From: Volvox africanus
Lineage: Eukaryota; Chlorophyta; Chlorophyceae; Chlamydomonadales; Volvocaceae
NCBI GenBank assembly: GCA_030268105.1
Contig: BSDZ01000022.1
Location: forward strand, 434,001 to 498,000
Reading direction: 5' to 3'
Length of the DNA: 64,000 nt
In this document: positions 1 through 12,726 of the stretch, piece after piece
How positions within the stretch are numbered: position 1 is the first letter of the stretch
How the letters are laid out: each line of letters begins with the position of its first letter
Position numbers and translations under genes: made by a program
The notes under the pieces: model-generated
The model's database searches: none
What the model saw: only the letters and a program-made list of their open reading frames with translations
Told to the model about the DNA's origin: nothing

Positions 1-1942
1 AATCGTTCCTGTAGCTTCATACAAGCTGAATCTTCACCTTACACCTCAAGGAAGGGTTCATATCTTTTGTAATGAGGAGACTGTTGCTACAGACATAATA
101 CCTCCATGTGAAATACTCACCAAATGAGACCTCGCCCTCCAACGATCGCGGCCAGGAACCGGCCGTGGCTCTCCCAGCTCAGGCTAGATACCTACAAGCA
201 TTTCATACGGATTTTGGGACCTGGTGACGGGGTGCAACGATATGGGTGGAAAAGGAGGCCTTTCCCGGCGCGCAAGCTGCGGATTCAAAGCAAGGCACCG
301 CACCTCCGCCTCCAGACCCTCCACCAAAGTCCGGTCTGGCTGGTGGGGCAGCGTATCGCATGTGCGCCGTGTTCCATTTGCACCGTTCGCAGACGGACGA
401 GGTTTGAGGCTCCAAACTACAACCTGAAACACGAAGGGCATAAAACAACACTCGAGACAGAAAGAAAGAACTCGTACAAAAAGGATAATTCCTGTAAAAT
501 TACAGGATACTTTGTGTTAAGATGACCTCTGTTGGGGACTGAAATCAAACAGCCCACGAAGACATCAGAAGAGCTTGCGCTTCATCTGTCACCTCGTCGC
601 AAGAGTTCCCTAATACCCGTAACACTGAACCCATTCACGTATGTTCTCATCCACGAACCACAACCTGGCTCGCCTCCTGCCCATAAGTAAGGCATGGTCA
701 TCAACAACCAACACCCCACACAAGATTCTGTTTTGGTCTACCCTCACGTACCGTTCGATTGTCACAAGCTGCCGCTACGCGATTTCCCTCAGGTGAGGCA
801 GCCACAATAGACATGTCGACAGCATCAGTGGGTGTATATGTGTCCGCCGGTATGAATACCGACTGGTTAACCTGCAGGAGGACCGAGATCAAATCATGCG
901 AGTGAACGCCTGCTGTATATCCTTCGTGCAGCAGCTTGCTGCCTCAGTCTAGTACGAGAAGCACGCAGGCTACTCTGCGACTCGGCTACTCTGTACTTAA
1001 TGCTTGCGCACGTAATCCCTGACCGGTACACGCCCACCTGCCAAGTGTTAAGCACCGGCCCCGCTGCGGCAACCAAAAGGTCGGGGGTCGCCCACGAGAG
1101 GGACAAAATTTGTTCCGTGGATCCAGGAATGGTGTGCAGGTGCTCGCCTCCCGGGCCGAAGACACAAATTGACCTGGGGCAGTCCGGAAAGGGAAGGGCG
1201 GGTCCAATAACTCCTCTGGCAGTGCTGAACCCGGCATGGGGAAATAGCCCTAGCGTGCTGCTGAAGGTATGGTGAGGTGCCAAACTGCAACGCAGGGAAT
1301 GGGAATGCCCTGCGATCGTGGGCTCCGGTAAATGCACAACAGCCGCGGTGCGGACAGTGGAACACGGCGAAGCCTATGTAACCATTACGACAACGCCACG
1401 ATCCTCTCGGTAACAGTATTCCTTATGGGGAATAATGTTACCGGGATATAAGCGGTCTTATCATAGGCGCCAACTCTGGTGCTAAACAAGCACGCCTTGT
1501 CTGCGAGACCAAAGCGACATAATTGCGCGCACCTCCCGCTCGCTGCCGCCACAAGATTGGTGCCCTTGACAGAAGCAACAGCGGTGATCGCAAGAACCGG
1601 GGCGCCATTGCTGATCGACTCAGTGCGACCCCGGTGCACAATTGGGAACTGTGTAGAGCAGGACTCGTCGCCTGAGAGGACGTGCCACCACTTAAGGAAT
1701 CCATCCACTCCGCCAGCGACAAGTTCTGATCCTTTTCCCGAAAGGGCGACAGCAGTAATGCCCGCTTGCTGCCCTTGGATGCGATGACGAAGCTGGAGCT
1801 GTCCGTTTCGACAGTCCAGAACAAGAAGCGAAGCCCCAGTTGTAAGAAGAATAACAACGCCCAGCGGGGAGACAAGCACGTCCCTGATTACAGCGGGCCC
1901 AACATTCTGTGCGGCCAAGGTCTTCAGCTCAAACGAAGCCAT
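1..1942 (-). CDS. WD40-repeat beta-propeller protein (partial, continues past left edge)
   Basis: A multi-exon gene on the minus strand starting at the ATG at 1942. Exons read from high to low coordinates are 1942-1442, 1373-1038, 871-752, 423-304 and 191-121, each with GT-AG borders and every join in phase; the next donor at 120 shows the gene goes on past the window. Translation gives successive WD40 blades: AVALSGKGSELVAGGVDGFL near residue 70, LSLSWATPDLLVAAAGPVL in exon 2, SIVAASPEGNRVAAACDNRT joined to VVVW across intron 3, and VSSLSWESHGRFLAAIVGG in exon 5. WD40 propellers are protein-binding scaffolds with no catalysis of their own. The blade wording recalls the plant/cyanobacterial WD40 family with 'LAW...G' and 'VTVWD' repeats, but I cannot assign an orthologue. 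It is transcribed divergently from the kinase gene. Gene confidence is high; function beyond scaffold is open. Confidence 0.75.
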
Positions 1943-2964
1943 AACAACTACGGCCAGCCTGGCGCCAGATTACCCAGCCTTAAGCTGTTCTGCTGCACTT
2001 TTCAACAAAAAAGAACTGCAGAGGACGCCAGGCGATTAGCAGGCGTCACTAATGACGAACGGCCAGGGGCCCAGCCCTCAGTGTTATCCGCCCTGGCCGC
2101 GTGCGATGCTAGCCATATTAATCTATGCGCCACAACGATTGGAAAAAATATGAGCTCCCATGTACGGGGGGGTGGGAAGTCAGACAAGTAAGATAGTTGC
2201 CCGAATTAAACCGAAGAAGACCATAGGATGTAACTGGAAACCCTCCAATTTTTGCATTAAGTTGTTGGCGCTGTGCAATAGCCCAGACTTCTGCTCCCGT
2301 TCAAGCGGTCCGTACGCCTCCATGTACCCATGATGTGACCGCATGCAAGGAAGTAGTCCGATGCTATTTGACGAAGTAGCGAGTCATTTAATCATTCCTG
2401 CGTCGATAAATGATTTATGCGATCATCTACCTGATTTAAACTTGCTTGAGACAGCCACAAGACACCTTGTGCCGAGCTATAATCAGCTTTTGTGTATTCA
2501 ACATCACCGATTTGCTGCGATGGAGGCATGATGAGCATTTGACTTGAGGGAGTGTGGAGCCTGGCCTTTGGGGAGCCCATGGAGTCACCTGGCAACACTC
2601 TTGCTCTCCGCTTAGTTGGGCAGGTTGATACCTTGCAATTGTGGTTATATCAATAAGTCCTTCCATGGAAGCCTATGAAATTCATGTTTGTCGGTATGAA
2701 ATGTTTTAAAATTTTTACAAGCACTGTTAGCCTTGCCCAACGTTTTTCCTATGATAATGGCCTCCAGTTGGAGACTATTAAAGGACGATGTTGTGTTTGT
2801 TTTTTTGTCCCACCTGCTCTGCTACTGGATAGCAGGAAGTTTGGTCGCCGAACCGTGGAACTGGGCCCCGACAGGAAGTCTCCTGTTTTCCAAGCGTCAC
2901 ATCGAGCCCCTGCAGCGCATCCAGTATTTGCAGCACCACCTTTCTTGTCAACTATGGCGCCGAC
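1943..2964. promoter_or_regulatory. Divergent intergenic region
   Basis: About 1 kb separates the start codons of the WD40 gene (minus) and the kinase gene (plus), so it should hold both promoters and 5' untranslated regions. I see no clear TATA element or repeat. A coding-like patch around 2790-2960 may be untranslated leader; no splice-consistent exon was found in it. Confidence 0.4.
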
Positions 2965-5900
2965 ATGAACCGGGACTTCGCAGTCATCACCTTGCTGGAG
3001 GAAAAGCTAGGCCGCGAAGTCGAACACGAGGAGCTGCAGACCGCCATCGCCAACTTCCGGCTCGTGCATGGACAGCTCCCAAGCATCAGGCAGCTCGTTC
3101 TCGAAATGGCAAGCCGCGTGGATGGGCTCCGTTGCCGTGAAGATGCAGAGCTGGCAGCAGGTTACAATCCGGACGAAGGTCACCTGCCAGCGCCCCTTCA
3201 CAGTCATCATAATGAGGGCGCTTCCCCATGCGCCAATTCACGCGACGAACATTCTCTTCTGGGCTCGCTGCGCGCACGGCACAGCCAGGGAAACCAGTTA
3301 GGACTTCAATCTCACGGCCCACTGGCCCGGGTGTGCAGCCCTGGCGCCCGTCCCCAGCAAGGGCCAAGTCGATTCTGTCCCTGGGACTCTCCAGGTTATC
3401 GCCCACCTCATTTGTTGCAGCGGCAGTTCGAGCGAGAGCCCTCCCCGGCAACTAAGCAGCTCCCGTTTCCTGGAGCTAACGCAGATCTTGATACACCTGG
3501 TAGTGTCAACATGGCGGCGGATGTGCCAGACGCGCAGCAGCCTGTTGCACGCCCTTTCGTCCCTGGCCTTAACCTTCGAGACCTGAAGAAGAAGTCCTCA
3601 CCGTTACGGGTGGGTCGGTATTATGTTGGCAAACCGTGCGTGCATCATGGTGTGAATGTTTCAGCAGATGAGCCGCGATGTACTTCACCGTGTCGGCCCC
3701 ATTGATTTCGTTCTTTACTAATTGTCAAACGTATTTAAATACTTTTGCTAATGCAGCACATTGCGGGCACGCACATCAGCCTAACCGTTGTTCGAGCATG
3801 GTTAAAATGATATGCAATGCATCTACGCACCCTAGGTGTGAAAATGAACCTACCGGTCTGGGGCTCCACTCTTATAGCTTTCTAGATGTGATGGTTTGGT
3901 CTGGATTCGGCTGCCAGACAAATTTGAAGACACCTGTGGCCGTGCAGACTGGCGCAAGCCCGCCGGCTGCAAGCGGGAACGCAACTCCTGTACAACACCT
4001 GCACGCACCAGGCATCGATGAGGCAAGCAATGACCGGAGGACGTCTGACACTTGCTCACCATCTGAAATCCTCCGGATGCTGCTCCCAAGCGCCTGTAAG
4101 CCACGGCCCTCCGCCAACGCGAATGGGCTGGCGCGTACTTGGAACGCTCAGCTCGCGCCGTCGGTGCCATTGCACCCCGAACTTGCTTTAGCAGAGGGGG
4201 ATGGTGCAGCGCACACGGTCAATGGTGCATCGCCAACGCTGGACATGCAACAGCTTGGCTGCAAGCGTGTGTCCCTGGACGACTTAGACCAGCAACAGAC
4301 AGGTTTGGATGGATTGGCGATTGGGGGAAACCAAAGCTGAACGGAGCCTGGGGCACATGCCTGGAATAAAGTTGCCGTTTTGGGTCTGTGAAATTTGGGG
4401 TAGAGACCTGCAAGCTTGGCAGGCAATTATGTAGGTGAGATATTAATGTGAACTAAAACGCGATGCTGACTGCCCTCAGTTCCAGGATGCTTGTGCCACG
4501 CCTGTGAGGAAAAAGGGGTTTAGTGTGAGGAGTCTGTCCAATAGAATGACCTTATACCTCCCGTTGAATGGAACTAGCGCGTGTGCTGTGAAGCTAACCG
4601 TGCAAGCATGCATGCTTGTGTCTCGACGCACCCTTCCCCATTTATCTTCGTGCTTCAGGATTTCAACGGACAACACCAATGAAGGAACTGCATGTCACTA
4701 AAAGCGACGCCACAACAAACTTAATACGACACAGACAAAGTCCGATGTTTATCAGCAGCGCGCCTGAGAAAGACCAATGCACGACACCTGTGCCACGTGG
4801 ACGACGGAGCCACCTGCATGACCAGGTTGACCAAGGCCTAGATCATGTGGCCTACCACACGGCGGACACCGCTTCCTTCCACGGGTCCGCGAAGCGGCAT
4901 CTAGTGCCGCCAGAGCAGTCCAATGCCAGTAATGCAGCGATAGCGTCGAATACATGCGATGTCTGCTCGTTGGTGGACAGTGACCTGCGCAAGGATACAC
5001 CCAGCAAAGCGGGGGCGGCAGTGGCGATAGCACGCCATGCAGCCGCTACCGGAATTTTAACGATGAGTTGTACCCATCCAGAACACGATCTCCTGCCCAG
5101 GCCGGTAGTAGCTGCTACTGGCGCCGCAGACCAGGGCATGTTCCAGCAGGCCATGCCACAGAACCTCCCTCAGCTGCAGGGAGTTGCGGTGCCACCGCTG
5201 AGACTGCCCGTCACATACCCCCCAGTCCGCGCATCGGGTGCCAGCGCAACGCAGCTTAGCACCCGGCGCCGCCCATGGTCGACCAACTCCATCCCTTCGA
5301 ACAGACCGACTGCGGGCGTGCCCTTGCGTCCTTTATCGCCAATTGATTGGGGCCGCCGTCAGCTGCAGCCACTGCCAACTGGAGCTCGAACGCGGCGCTT
5401 GTCTGTTTGCCTACCGTCTGCAATGGTTTATGGCGAAGGACCGCTAACGACCCGGCGCATGGCGACTGGCGCGAATATTGGTGTCACGTCACATGCGCTC
5501 TGCACGGGTGGGTGCAGTGTAGTAAGTGTGATTGCTATTTATTGGGGTGCAAGGGGCGTTTAGCTGGGGAACGTCTTCTAGGGAAGGTGGGGAGGGACAC
5601 CTTTCGGACCGGTAGCCACGGCTTCTTAACCGCCGGTAGGTTCGGGGTTCCAGGCAAGGTAAACAAAGCTAGCATTACGTCAGCAGCTCCCTGGTCCTTC
5701 TCCTCCTGGCTCGCCACAGTATTTTGGGCAGAGTCCGAAGACGATCTCGATCTGTACGACAGCGAACCGTACGACACAGATGAGCTTGACAAGGATGCGC
5801 ATGGGGAGGAAGGCGAGGAGGTGTTCGGCTTCCCACCGGTCTTGGAGGACGAAGATGAAATGGTTGCTGATGGTCTCCAATGCGCTATGAAGGCCTATGA

Positions 5901-8900
5901 AGCTGCGAAGGTCGTCGCAGCAGAGTCTTTACCGCTCCACGATCATCCTAGCGACGGCACGCAGCTCCCAAAGGCCCAGAACGGCCGTGGCAAGTCCGAT
6001 GTGGACAGGGCCCGTGGCAGCCGACGCTGCGGCAGACTCAGGCGCCGGGGCGGCGGTGCAGATGGCTTGGACCCCGATCGCTGTGGCGGGGGGCTGATGC
6101 TACCGGAGCAGCTTTGGGACGCCTGGGAACGGCTGAGCGACGGACCCAAGGGTCGGCAATATCGTCTGTTGGAGGTTAGTCTGTGTCGAACTTCGAGAAG
6201 GAGACAGGTTTACAGGGGACAGGTTTGATCGGAAGCAGTGTTGCGAGTTATGCTCTGTAGTGCATTCAAATATGATGTTACTAAAAGGCTTTCACCAACA
6301 TTAACCTATTATTTATGAGCGTTTTCCTGTTGTGTCCCTCTGCAGTCCCTCACCCACGTGGAGCGTATCACGTGCACCTCCTACTCAACTGTGTCGAAGG
6401 CATGTCACCAGGGCCAGCCCGTGGTCGTTAAGGTCAGTTTCAGATGGCAGTGGTCAGTCCGCTGGGCTTTGCAACTTGGGAGTTTGAGTTTTCCCTGGAT
6501 TACGTCCATGTTCCTTTGGAGAGAGACGGACGAGTTTTGGCCGTAATCTGTGGTTAAAAATGTTTGGAGACGTGCGCATATGCTGGTGGCGCTGAGATGG
6601 GGCATGGCTTATCTGCTTCATTGTCGTTTGCATGCATGGCGCACACTGCTGTTGCCGTTTGACAAGCAGGACAGATTCGAACTGCTGATTGGCAATTTCG
6701 ACGTGTAAAGCACCGCGCAACCCGACTTCCGTGGACAGACTCCCTACGTTTCAAACATCCTCGCAGACGTTGTAACTAAAACCCTAACAACTTGGACGGG
6801 GTAATGCAATATCCGTAAAATTGCCCCAGATTTCGTGTGCTGTACCTCTTATGTCGCTGCCCATGTCCCCCGCGGCTCAGATTTATGACGTGGCGGAGAG
6901 GGACAAGCTGGCCAACGCCTTTGCGGAGATTGGTGTGCTTCTGCATCTGTCTGGATGGCCCGGGGCTGTGCGGCTGCTCGACTATGGGCGCCACGAGGAT
7001 AAGGTTAGGGCGGCGACATGGTTATGGGCGGGGAACATTGTTTTGCTATAGTTGTCATTGGAGAGTCATAACGGCCTGGTGGGCGATGCCAGTCAGGCTC
7101 TGCCATGCCGAAAGCATCCCTTTCTTGTCTATTGTCAATTTGCTGTGGACAATGTGTTAGGTGGTGTCTGTTCGTACGGTGTTGTGGAATGCAGGTGATG
7201 CTAATGCTGGAGAGCTGCGACCATAGCCTAAAGGACTGGTGTGATGGCAACCGCTTCGAGACGGCAACCGGTGCAGATTACATCGTGGAATGCTTAAGGT
7301 ACGTGGCCAACCGGCTTACCACTCCTTACCTACCCGACCATTGCATCGGCGGCCTCCATTGTTGAGGCATTTCCCGCTATGGGTTATTAGGTTTGTGTCC
7401 ACGTCGTGTGTTTGCGTTTCACAAAGCAAAACAGCTTCTACGAGCCGGGTTTCTTCGCCATGTCCGAACAAAGCATAGGAGTTGCATAGATTCACATCGA
7501 ATCCATAGCATGGCAGTTCATGGCATGAGGCTGTGTAGGTAGAGGTGCGATGGTCTTATGTTAAGGTCTTAAACGCCCAGTAACCTTTTCCGACCACGTC
7601 GTGATCGCGACGAGTAGACTTCAGCACAATCTCATGATGGCAATGCAAAGCACGGTTAAGCCTTGCGGGACACTAAAGCAGTTCTGGAGTCGCGACATTT
7701 GCATCACAGCTATTTTATTTTACGTCATGGTATGTTGCGGACAAAGCTCCACTCTTATGTATAGCTGCTAGCTCTCGCTTCAGCCGTCGTCCTACCTCCG
7801 CGCGGTTTTCAAAATGACATTTGGGGCTCACCTCGCATTTGTTCATTCTGACGCCTGTTCCTTTCGCACTGCTTCTCCAAGACTTTGGTGCACGCTTGCG
7901 GAGCTGCTCACGGAGCTTCACGAGCGCTGGCACGTGGCACATTGCGACCTTAAGCCGGGTAGGTAGCCGAAGAAACGCTGCCTTTTCAGGTTGCTTTCAT
8001 TTGCCGCGTGCTCGTGTGGCTTTCCCGCTCACATGCGCCAAAGCGACTTCAACTTGCATGTTGTGCGTACCTTAGGTTGCCTAGGTTGGATCGTTGACTA
8101 ATGGCCATTGTTGCCATGCCTTCCGAACACGTAACAAAGTGTGCATCATTGCAAGCACATTGCGGATCCGCTATTTGCTGGTTTGCTGTCTCTATCCTGG
8201 AATTAGGAAATGTGCTGCTGTCCGGTGGAAAGCTGAGGTTGGCTGATTTTTCGGAGAGCATGCTCTTTAACGAAACGCCACTTCTGCAGGACCAAGCCAG
8301 GTGAGTCCCTTTCGGACTGGGGGCGTTCGCCATTCGGTGTCAGTGGTCATGTGGTCATGTCCCCAGTACTTGAGACTTGGCGTTCTGCAGTTAGGCTGGA
8401 AGAATTACCGCGTATCTCATCCTGTAGTTGGCGAGCCAACGTCCCCTTACTTCCCACGCTACAGGACTCTCAAAGCTTACATACATGATGCAAGGTTCCG
8501 TACGCACGTACGGCTCATTTCCTAGCGGCTGTTTTGGCTGCCTGCCAACATTCACTGTGAATGCTGTGACCTCCCGGCAGGGGCACAGTGCCATATCAAC
8601 CACCTGAGATGGTCCATGGTCACTGCGTCGATGCGTGCAAGGCCGACGTTTGGGCTATGGGATGCATCCTGTACGAAATGATCACTGGCGAGCTGTTGTT
8701 CCGTGGAAATAGTGACTGCATGCGTGCAGTTGCGGCAGGTGCCGTCGCCGCCAGGCTGAGACAGCAGCAAGCTCACCGATACAGCAGTCGCCGTGGAGCC
8801 CGTAGCGGTAGCGACGCACAGGGCAGGCCGGCTTGTACGCAGCTGCCGCCGCCGCAGCAGCAGCCATGGCCCCAACATTGCGACGGCTCAATGCCGGAGC

Positions 8901-11093
8901 CATCGGCACCGGGGACTACCCTGCTGCCACAGTCAGATGCCGTGCAGTGGAGTGCCCACCAGGCAGAATTTGCTTTCTTGGACTACAGTGCCGGGGACGG
9001 GGCGTGGCAATCTGCTGCGGTGCCGGAGACTGGTCGAGAGGCTGCTGCTGCTCCAGTTGTAATGACCACACCGCCGCCTCGCGTACCGAGGTTGCCGCTG
9101 GTGCAGACCCATGGGTCAGGTGTTGCCGGCTCACCAAGAGAGAATCCGCCGCAACCGCCAGCGACAGTGGGCTCCTTAGGACTGGCATATCAAGGATTGC
9201 CGCCGCACTTCCTGCTGGGTGTGGGAGGCGGCTCAGCCATGGTCACAGGTCGCAGCCTGCAGTTGATTGCGGAGGGGTGCATCACCGAGGACGCCTGCTC
9301 GTTCGCCATCGACGCATCTGTGGCCAACACGGCCCCGACCACTGCCCGGAGCACTGCACATAGTCACATGCCATACGGTTATGACACCGCGCGTAGCATC
9401 GCAAGCTCAAGCACTGCAGCCTTTGTGGGGGGTTGCTGGCCGCCCGCACCCCCTCCTTCCACGGGGACAGCTCGCAGCGTAGCGGATAGTGAGTGGACTC
9501 TCGCCGTCACCACCACCGCAGCTGCCACCACCGCAGCCACTGCCGCGGGCGTGGGATTCAGCAGCGGTGCCAGATGCTTCCTTGATGTAGGCCCATCATC
9601 CATCCGCAGCACGGATATCCCTGGTCATGATTGCATAGGCGCCGGTGCCGGCGAACGTGGTGAAGGCGAAGCGACGGAGCCACTGCTTCTTCCCGTGCTG
9701 CCTCCCCACCGTCGCCTCCGTCATTCTGTCGCGACACAGTGTGCAGACCCAGCAGGCCCTGACTGGCTGACTACAGAGGAGGCGGACCGCCTGCGCATTA
9801 TGTGCGATGAAGCTCCATCATTCGTGTTGGTGCACTACCAGGGTGGTGGCGGCGGCACCAGCAGCTCGCCAGTCGACGCAAGTGATTGTGCTTCCTCTCG
9901 CAGGCAAAACGGTGAAAATAACAGCGATGTGACGGCTATTGCTGCGGAACTACGAGACCTGTATGAGCCGCGACCACTTTCTGGGGTAGGCGGTAAGTAA
10001 AAAGTGGGTGGAGTGGGGCCGGTCAAGCCATTTAAACGATGGCCACTAGTCTGCGGAACCAGATGTGTATCAGACGGGTCATTCGGTTCGACGTCTGGCT
10101 TCCACAAGATTTGCGGGATCGTATGTTTCTTGCCTTCAGCGTTGGGAGTGGTCATGTGTATGTTCATGCCATCAAGATAGGTTTGAGGATAGCGGGAAAT
10201 GGCTAATCGGGTGCCTAGTGGTGGTGCAGTCTATCCAGAGCACAATCGCCACGTAAATGTGGAGCCCATGGAAGGGCAAGAATGTTATAGATGTTTGATA
10301 CACATTGACATATTGTCCTTCATATATTCATCGAGGCATGCACACTTCATGCGCAGTTCAACAAGCGTGGCGTAGTTGTGCACCATAGACCTTCACATAT
10401 CATGGGTCATATCATGGTATCCCGCCCACGTCAGGTCCAAGTTTGTGTGATGACGTGATGGGCCTGCTGCGCGCCATCCTCGTGGAGGATCACGCGCGGC
10501 CCAACATGCGACAGGTTACAGTCCTGGCGACGGCGGTTCTGCTGCGACACTGTCCGCCGCCGGCACGTCTCCAGCCTTGCGGAGACTCGCATGGCACGCC
10601 AGTGGCTGGAGCAAGTGTAAAAACCGCACACACACGATTACCGCGTTGTTCCTCTACATCTACAGACGCTGAGCTAGCCTTGGTCGATCAGGCGGAATTT
10701 TATGCCAGCCCAATCGCGATAGCAGACGCACCCACGATGACGGCAGCTGGGCTGTCGCCGCGGTTGTGCCTCAGCTTGCTGCAGGAGCGACCGTCCTTTT
10801 GCTACGGTGACATTACGAACAACGAAACGGCAGCAGCAGCGGGGGGCTGCAGTGGTGGCGGTAGAAGTCGCCCACTCACTGGTGGCACTGATGGGGGCAG
10901 TTGGGCGGATAGCAGCAGCTCAGGTGACGATTCTGGGATGACGGAGCTTTGCGGGTCGGGTGGCAGCACGGCAGCTGCTGCGTCTGGCCGTTCGGCGCGC
11001 CGTTCAGTCAGTCTCTTTGACATTAGTCAGCCACTGCTGACTTCGAGAGGTTCGTGGCCCTCTAACCACAGTTGGCAGCGCTTCCTGAGCTAG
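2965..11093 (+). CDS. Large protein kinase with degenerate glycine loop, DFS motif and long C-lobe insert
   Basis: Eleven exons (2965-3609, 3918-4302, 4659-5507, 5720-6174, 6346-6432, 6881-7003, 7195-7298, 7882-7958, 8207-8300, 8581-9992, 10435-11093) join in phase to 4890 nt, or 1629 residues. Residues 1 to about 785 are a low-complexity N-terminal region, helical at its start (NRDFAVITLLEEKLGREVEH) and acidic near 630-680. The kinase domain follows. The ATP lysine is in PVVVK (K807); the alpha-C glutamate is probably E823; the catalytic loop is HCDLKPGN (D905, K907, N910); the magnesium motif is ADFS (D922) rather than DFG; the activation end is GTVPYQPPE (E949), then DVWAMGCILYEM. A ~420-residue Gly/Ala/Thr/Pro-rich insert precedes the last helix, ARPNMRQV (R1432). 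The usual GxGxxG loop is replaced by TCTSYS. The catalytic residues are present, so activity is plausible. Start chosen because MNRDF opens a helical, coding-like exon. The exact exon 4 acceptor (5720 or 5687, both in phase) is uncertain. Confidence 0.8.
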
Positions 11094-12726
11094 CATGCGG
11101 GGACGTTTTCACCTTCTGTCCTCGGGCCGGCATGCTGCCTGACGTAGTACAACATGTGTGGTAAGGAGACATACCATGTGCGCAACCTAAACTTACCCGC
11201 TCCTGTCTTGGGAGCACTGTACGCGTATGGCAGGGCTGAGGTTATCACAGACATGCTGAGGCTGATGTCTGGGATTTCCAATTTGCTGGCATCATGCTGA
11301 CAAGCAGAGGATGATTAGGTTTTGCAGGTGTGACTTGGCGCTTTGTGCCTGGTTAAAAGTCTGATATGTGTTGTCCTCGTTCTTTGTTTGAATGTGGAGT
11401 GACACCACCACTCCGCGGAGAAGGCTATAGTCCAGCATCAAGAGATTTAGGTGGCTGATAGCAGTGGGCGTGGCATGCATTGGGCAGCTGTGGCATAAGT
11501 TCTCCTCACGAAACACGGGGCCATGGTACCTTTCCCCGAATCGCCGAGCAGATGTTTAACCAGATGTTTGCCTAGACGCTAAAGAAATTTGAGCTGGCTT
11601 ATCTGAAGGCTGGATTTTAAACCTGTATTGTAAACAAGTTATCCACCAGCTGCGTGGAATGGTCAACTTTCCCATCTTGCAGTACCTATCTGAGATACCT
11701 GTCTAGGTTGGTTGATTACTATTCATCCACTCCAGCTCAAGCTTGCAGAAACTCGAAAGCCCCACAAGCCCTAAACAACATTTTCCATTTCTATTTCGAT
11801 TTGGGCATGTCCTGTAATGAGATACTGCTAAAAAAGTTGCATATTAGCTTATAACCGAATTATTTTATTTAAATAGGAACGAATTCTGCTTTAGTGACGT
11901 GACATTAGTCGGTTGCATGGATCTGGTTCCCGGACCAAGGGTTCCCGAGTGGAGGCAGGTTTTTTTTTCTATCTCCTTAGCCCTCCTTAGCAGGTCCCGC
12001 CTGAAGGCCGAAACTTCGGTCCGTCAACTCCGTTGTGACCAAATATATAATATATATATTATTTATTATATTGACAGCGCCCATTCTCCAGCCACCCGTC
12101 TCTCGTAAGCTCGTCAGGGCTCGTCCCTGCTCATCTCGCCTGCTCGTCGTCTTCCTAGTACAGGATAACGTACAGTGATATTTATCCAGCCCATGGTCGC
12201 GAAACAAAGCAATTATCATAAGATTTGACTGTGGCTTACTCACCTTGCCAGGGACCTGAGCAAGCAATGCACCATTTTCACCGACAAGGCGTCGTCGTGT
12301 GGATGCCAAACTGCCAATATGTGTAATTGGCTTAGCCAATAATGCCATGACACCGCCTCTGGCTTGAATACTTATGGATTACAAACGAGAAAATATTCAT
12401 AACTATTCATGGCTAATTATTTTATTGTTTGCACACACCTGCATGCTACCAGCACCCGTAATTAAATCACGCGTTTTTACATAGATACGTACGCATAAGA
12501 CAGCAGAAAATGACTTTGATAGTCGTCCAAAGCTCAAAGTCCCTACTGTCGCATGGCCTCGGTGATGACGTAAAGCACCCGGAGCAATTATGTACGTACT
12601 CTTGCCAGCCCGCTTATTGTGAAAATACTAAGTTGAAAAATGATTAAATTTTGTTTATTCATGAAGCTGAAATAATAAGAGGGAAAACTCAATCAGCAAG
12701 ATTTGACATATTACAAACTGGTAATT
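11094..12726. other. Intergenic stretch between kinase and cysteine-rich gene
   Basis: It carries the presumed kinase 3' UTR, an AT-rich tract with TATATAATATATATTATTTATTA-type sequence at about 12043-12073, and the presumed promoter of the downstream gene. Two short regions (11990-12350 and 11292-11516) are open on the minus strand but show no family motif or splice support. I see no gene here. Confidence 0.4.
11629..11633 (+). terminator. Candidate polyadenylation signal TGTAA for the kinase gene
   Basis: TGTAA lies 536 bases after the kinase stop. This pentamer is the established volvocine polyadenylation signal; its use here is inferred from position only. Confidence 0.3.
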
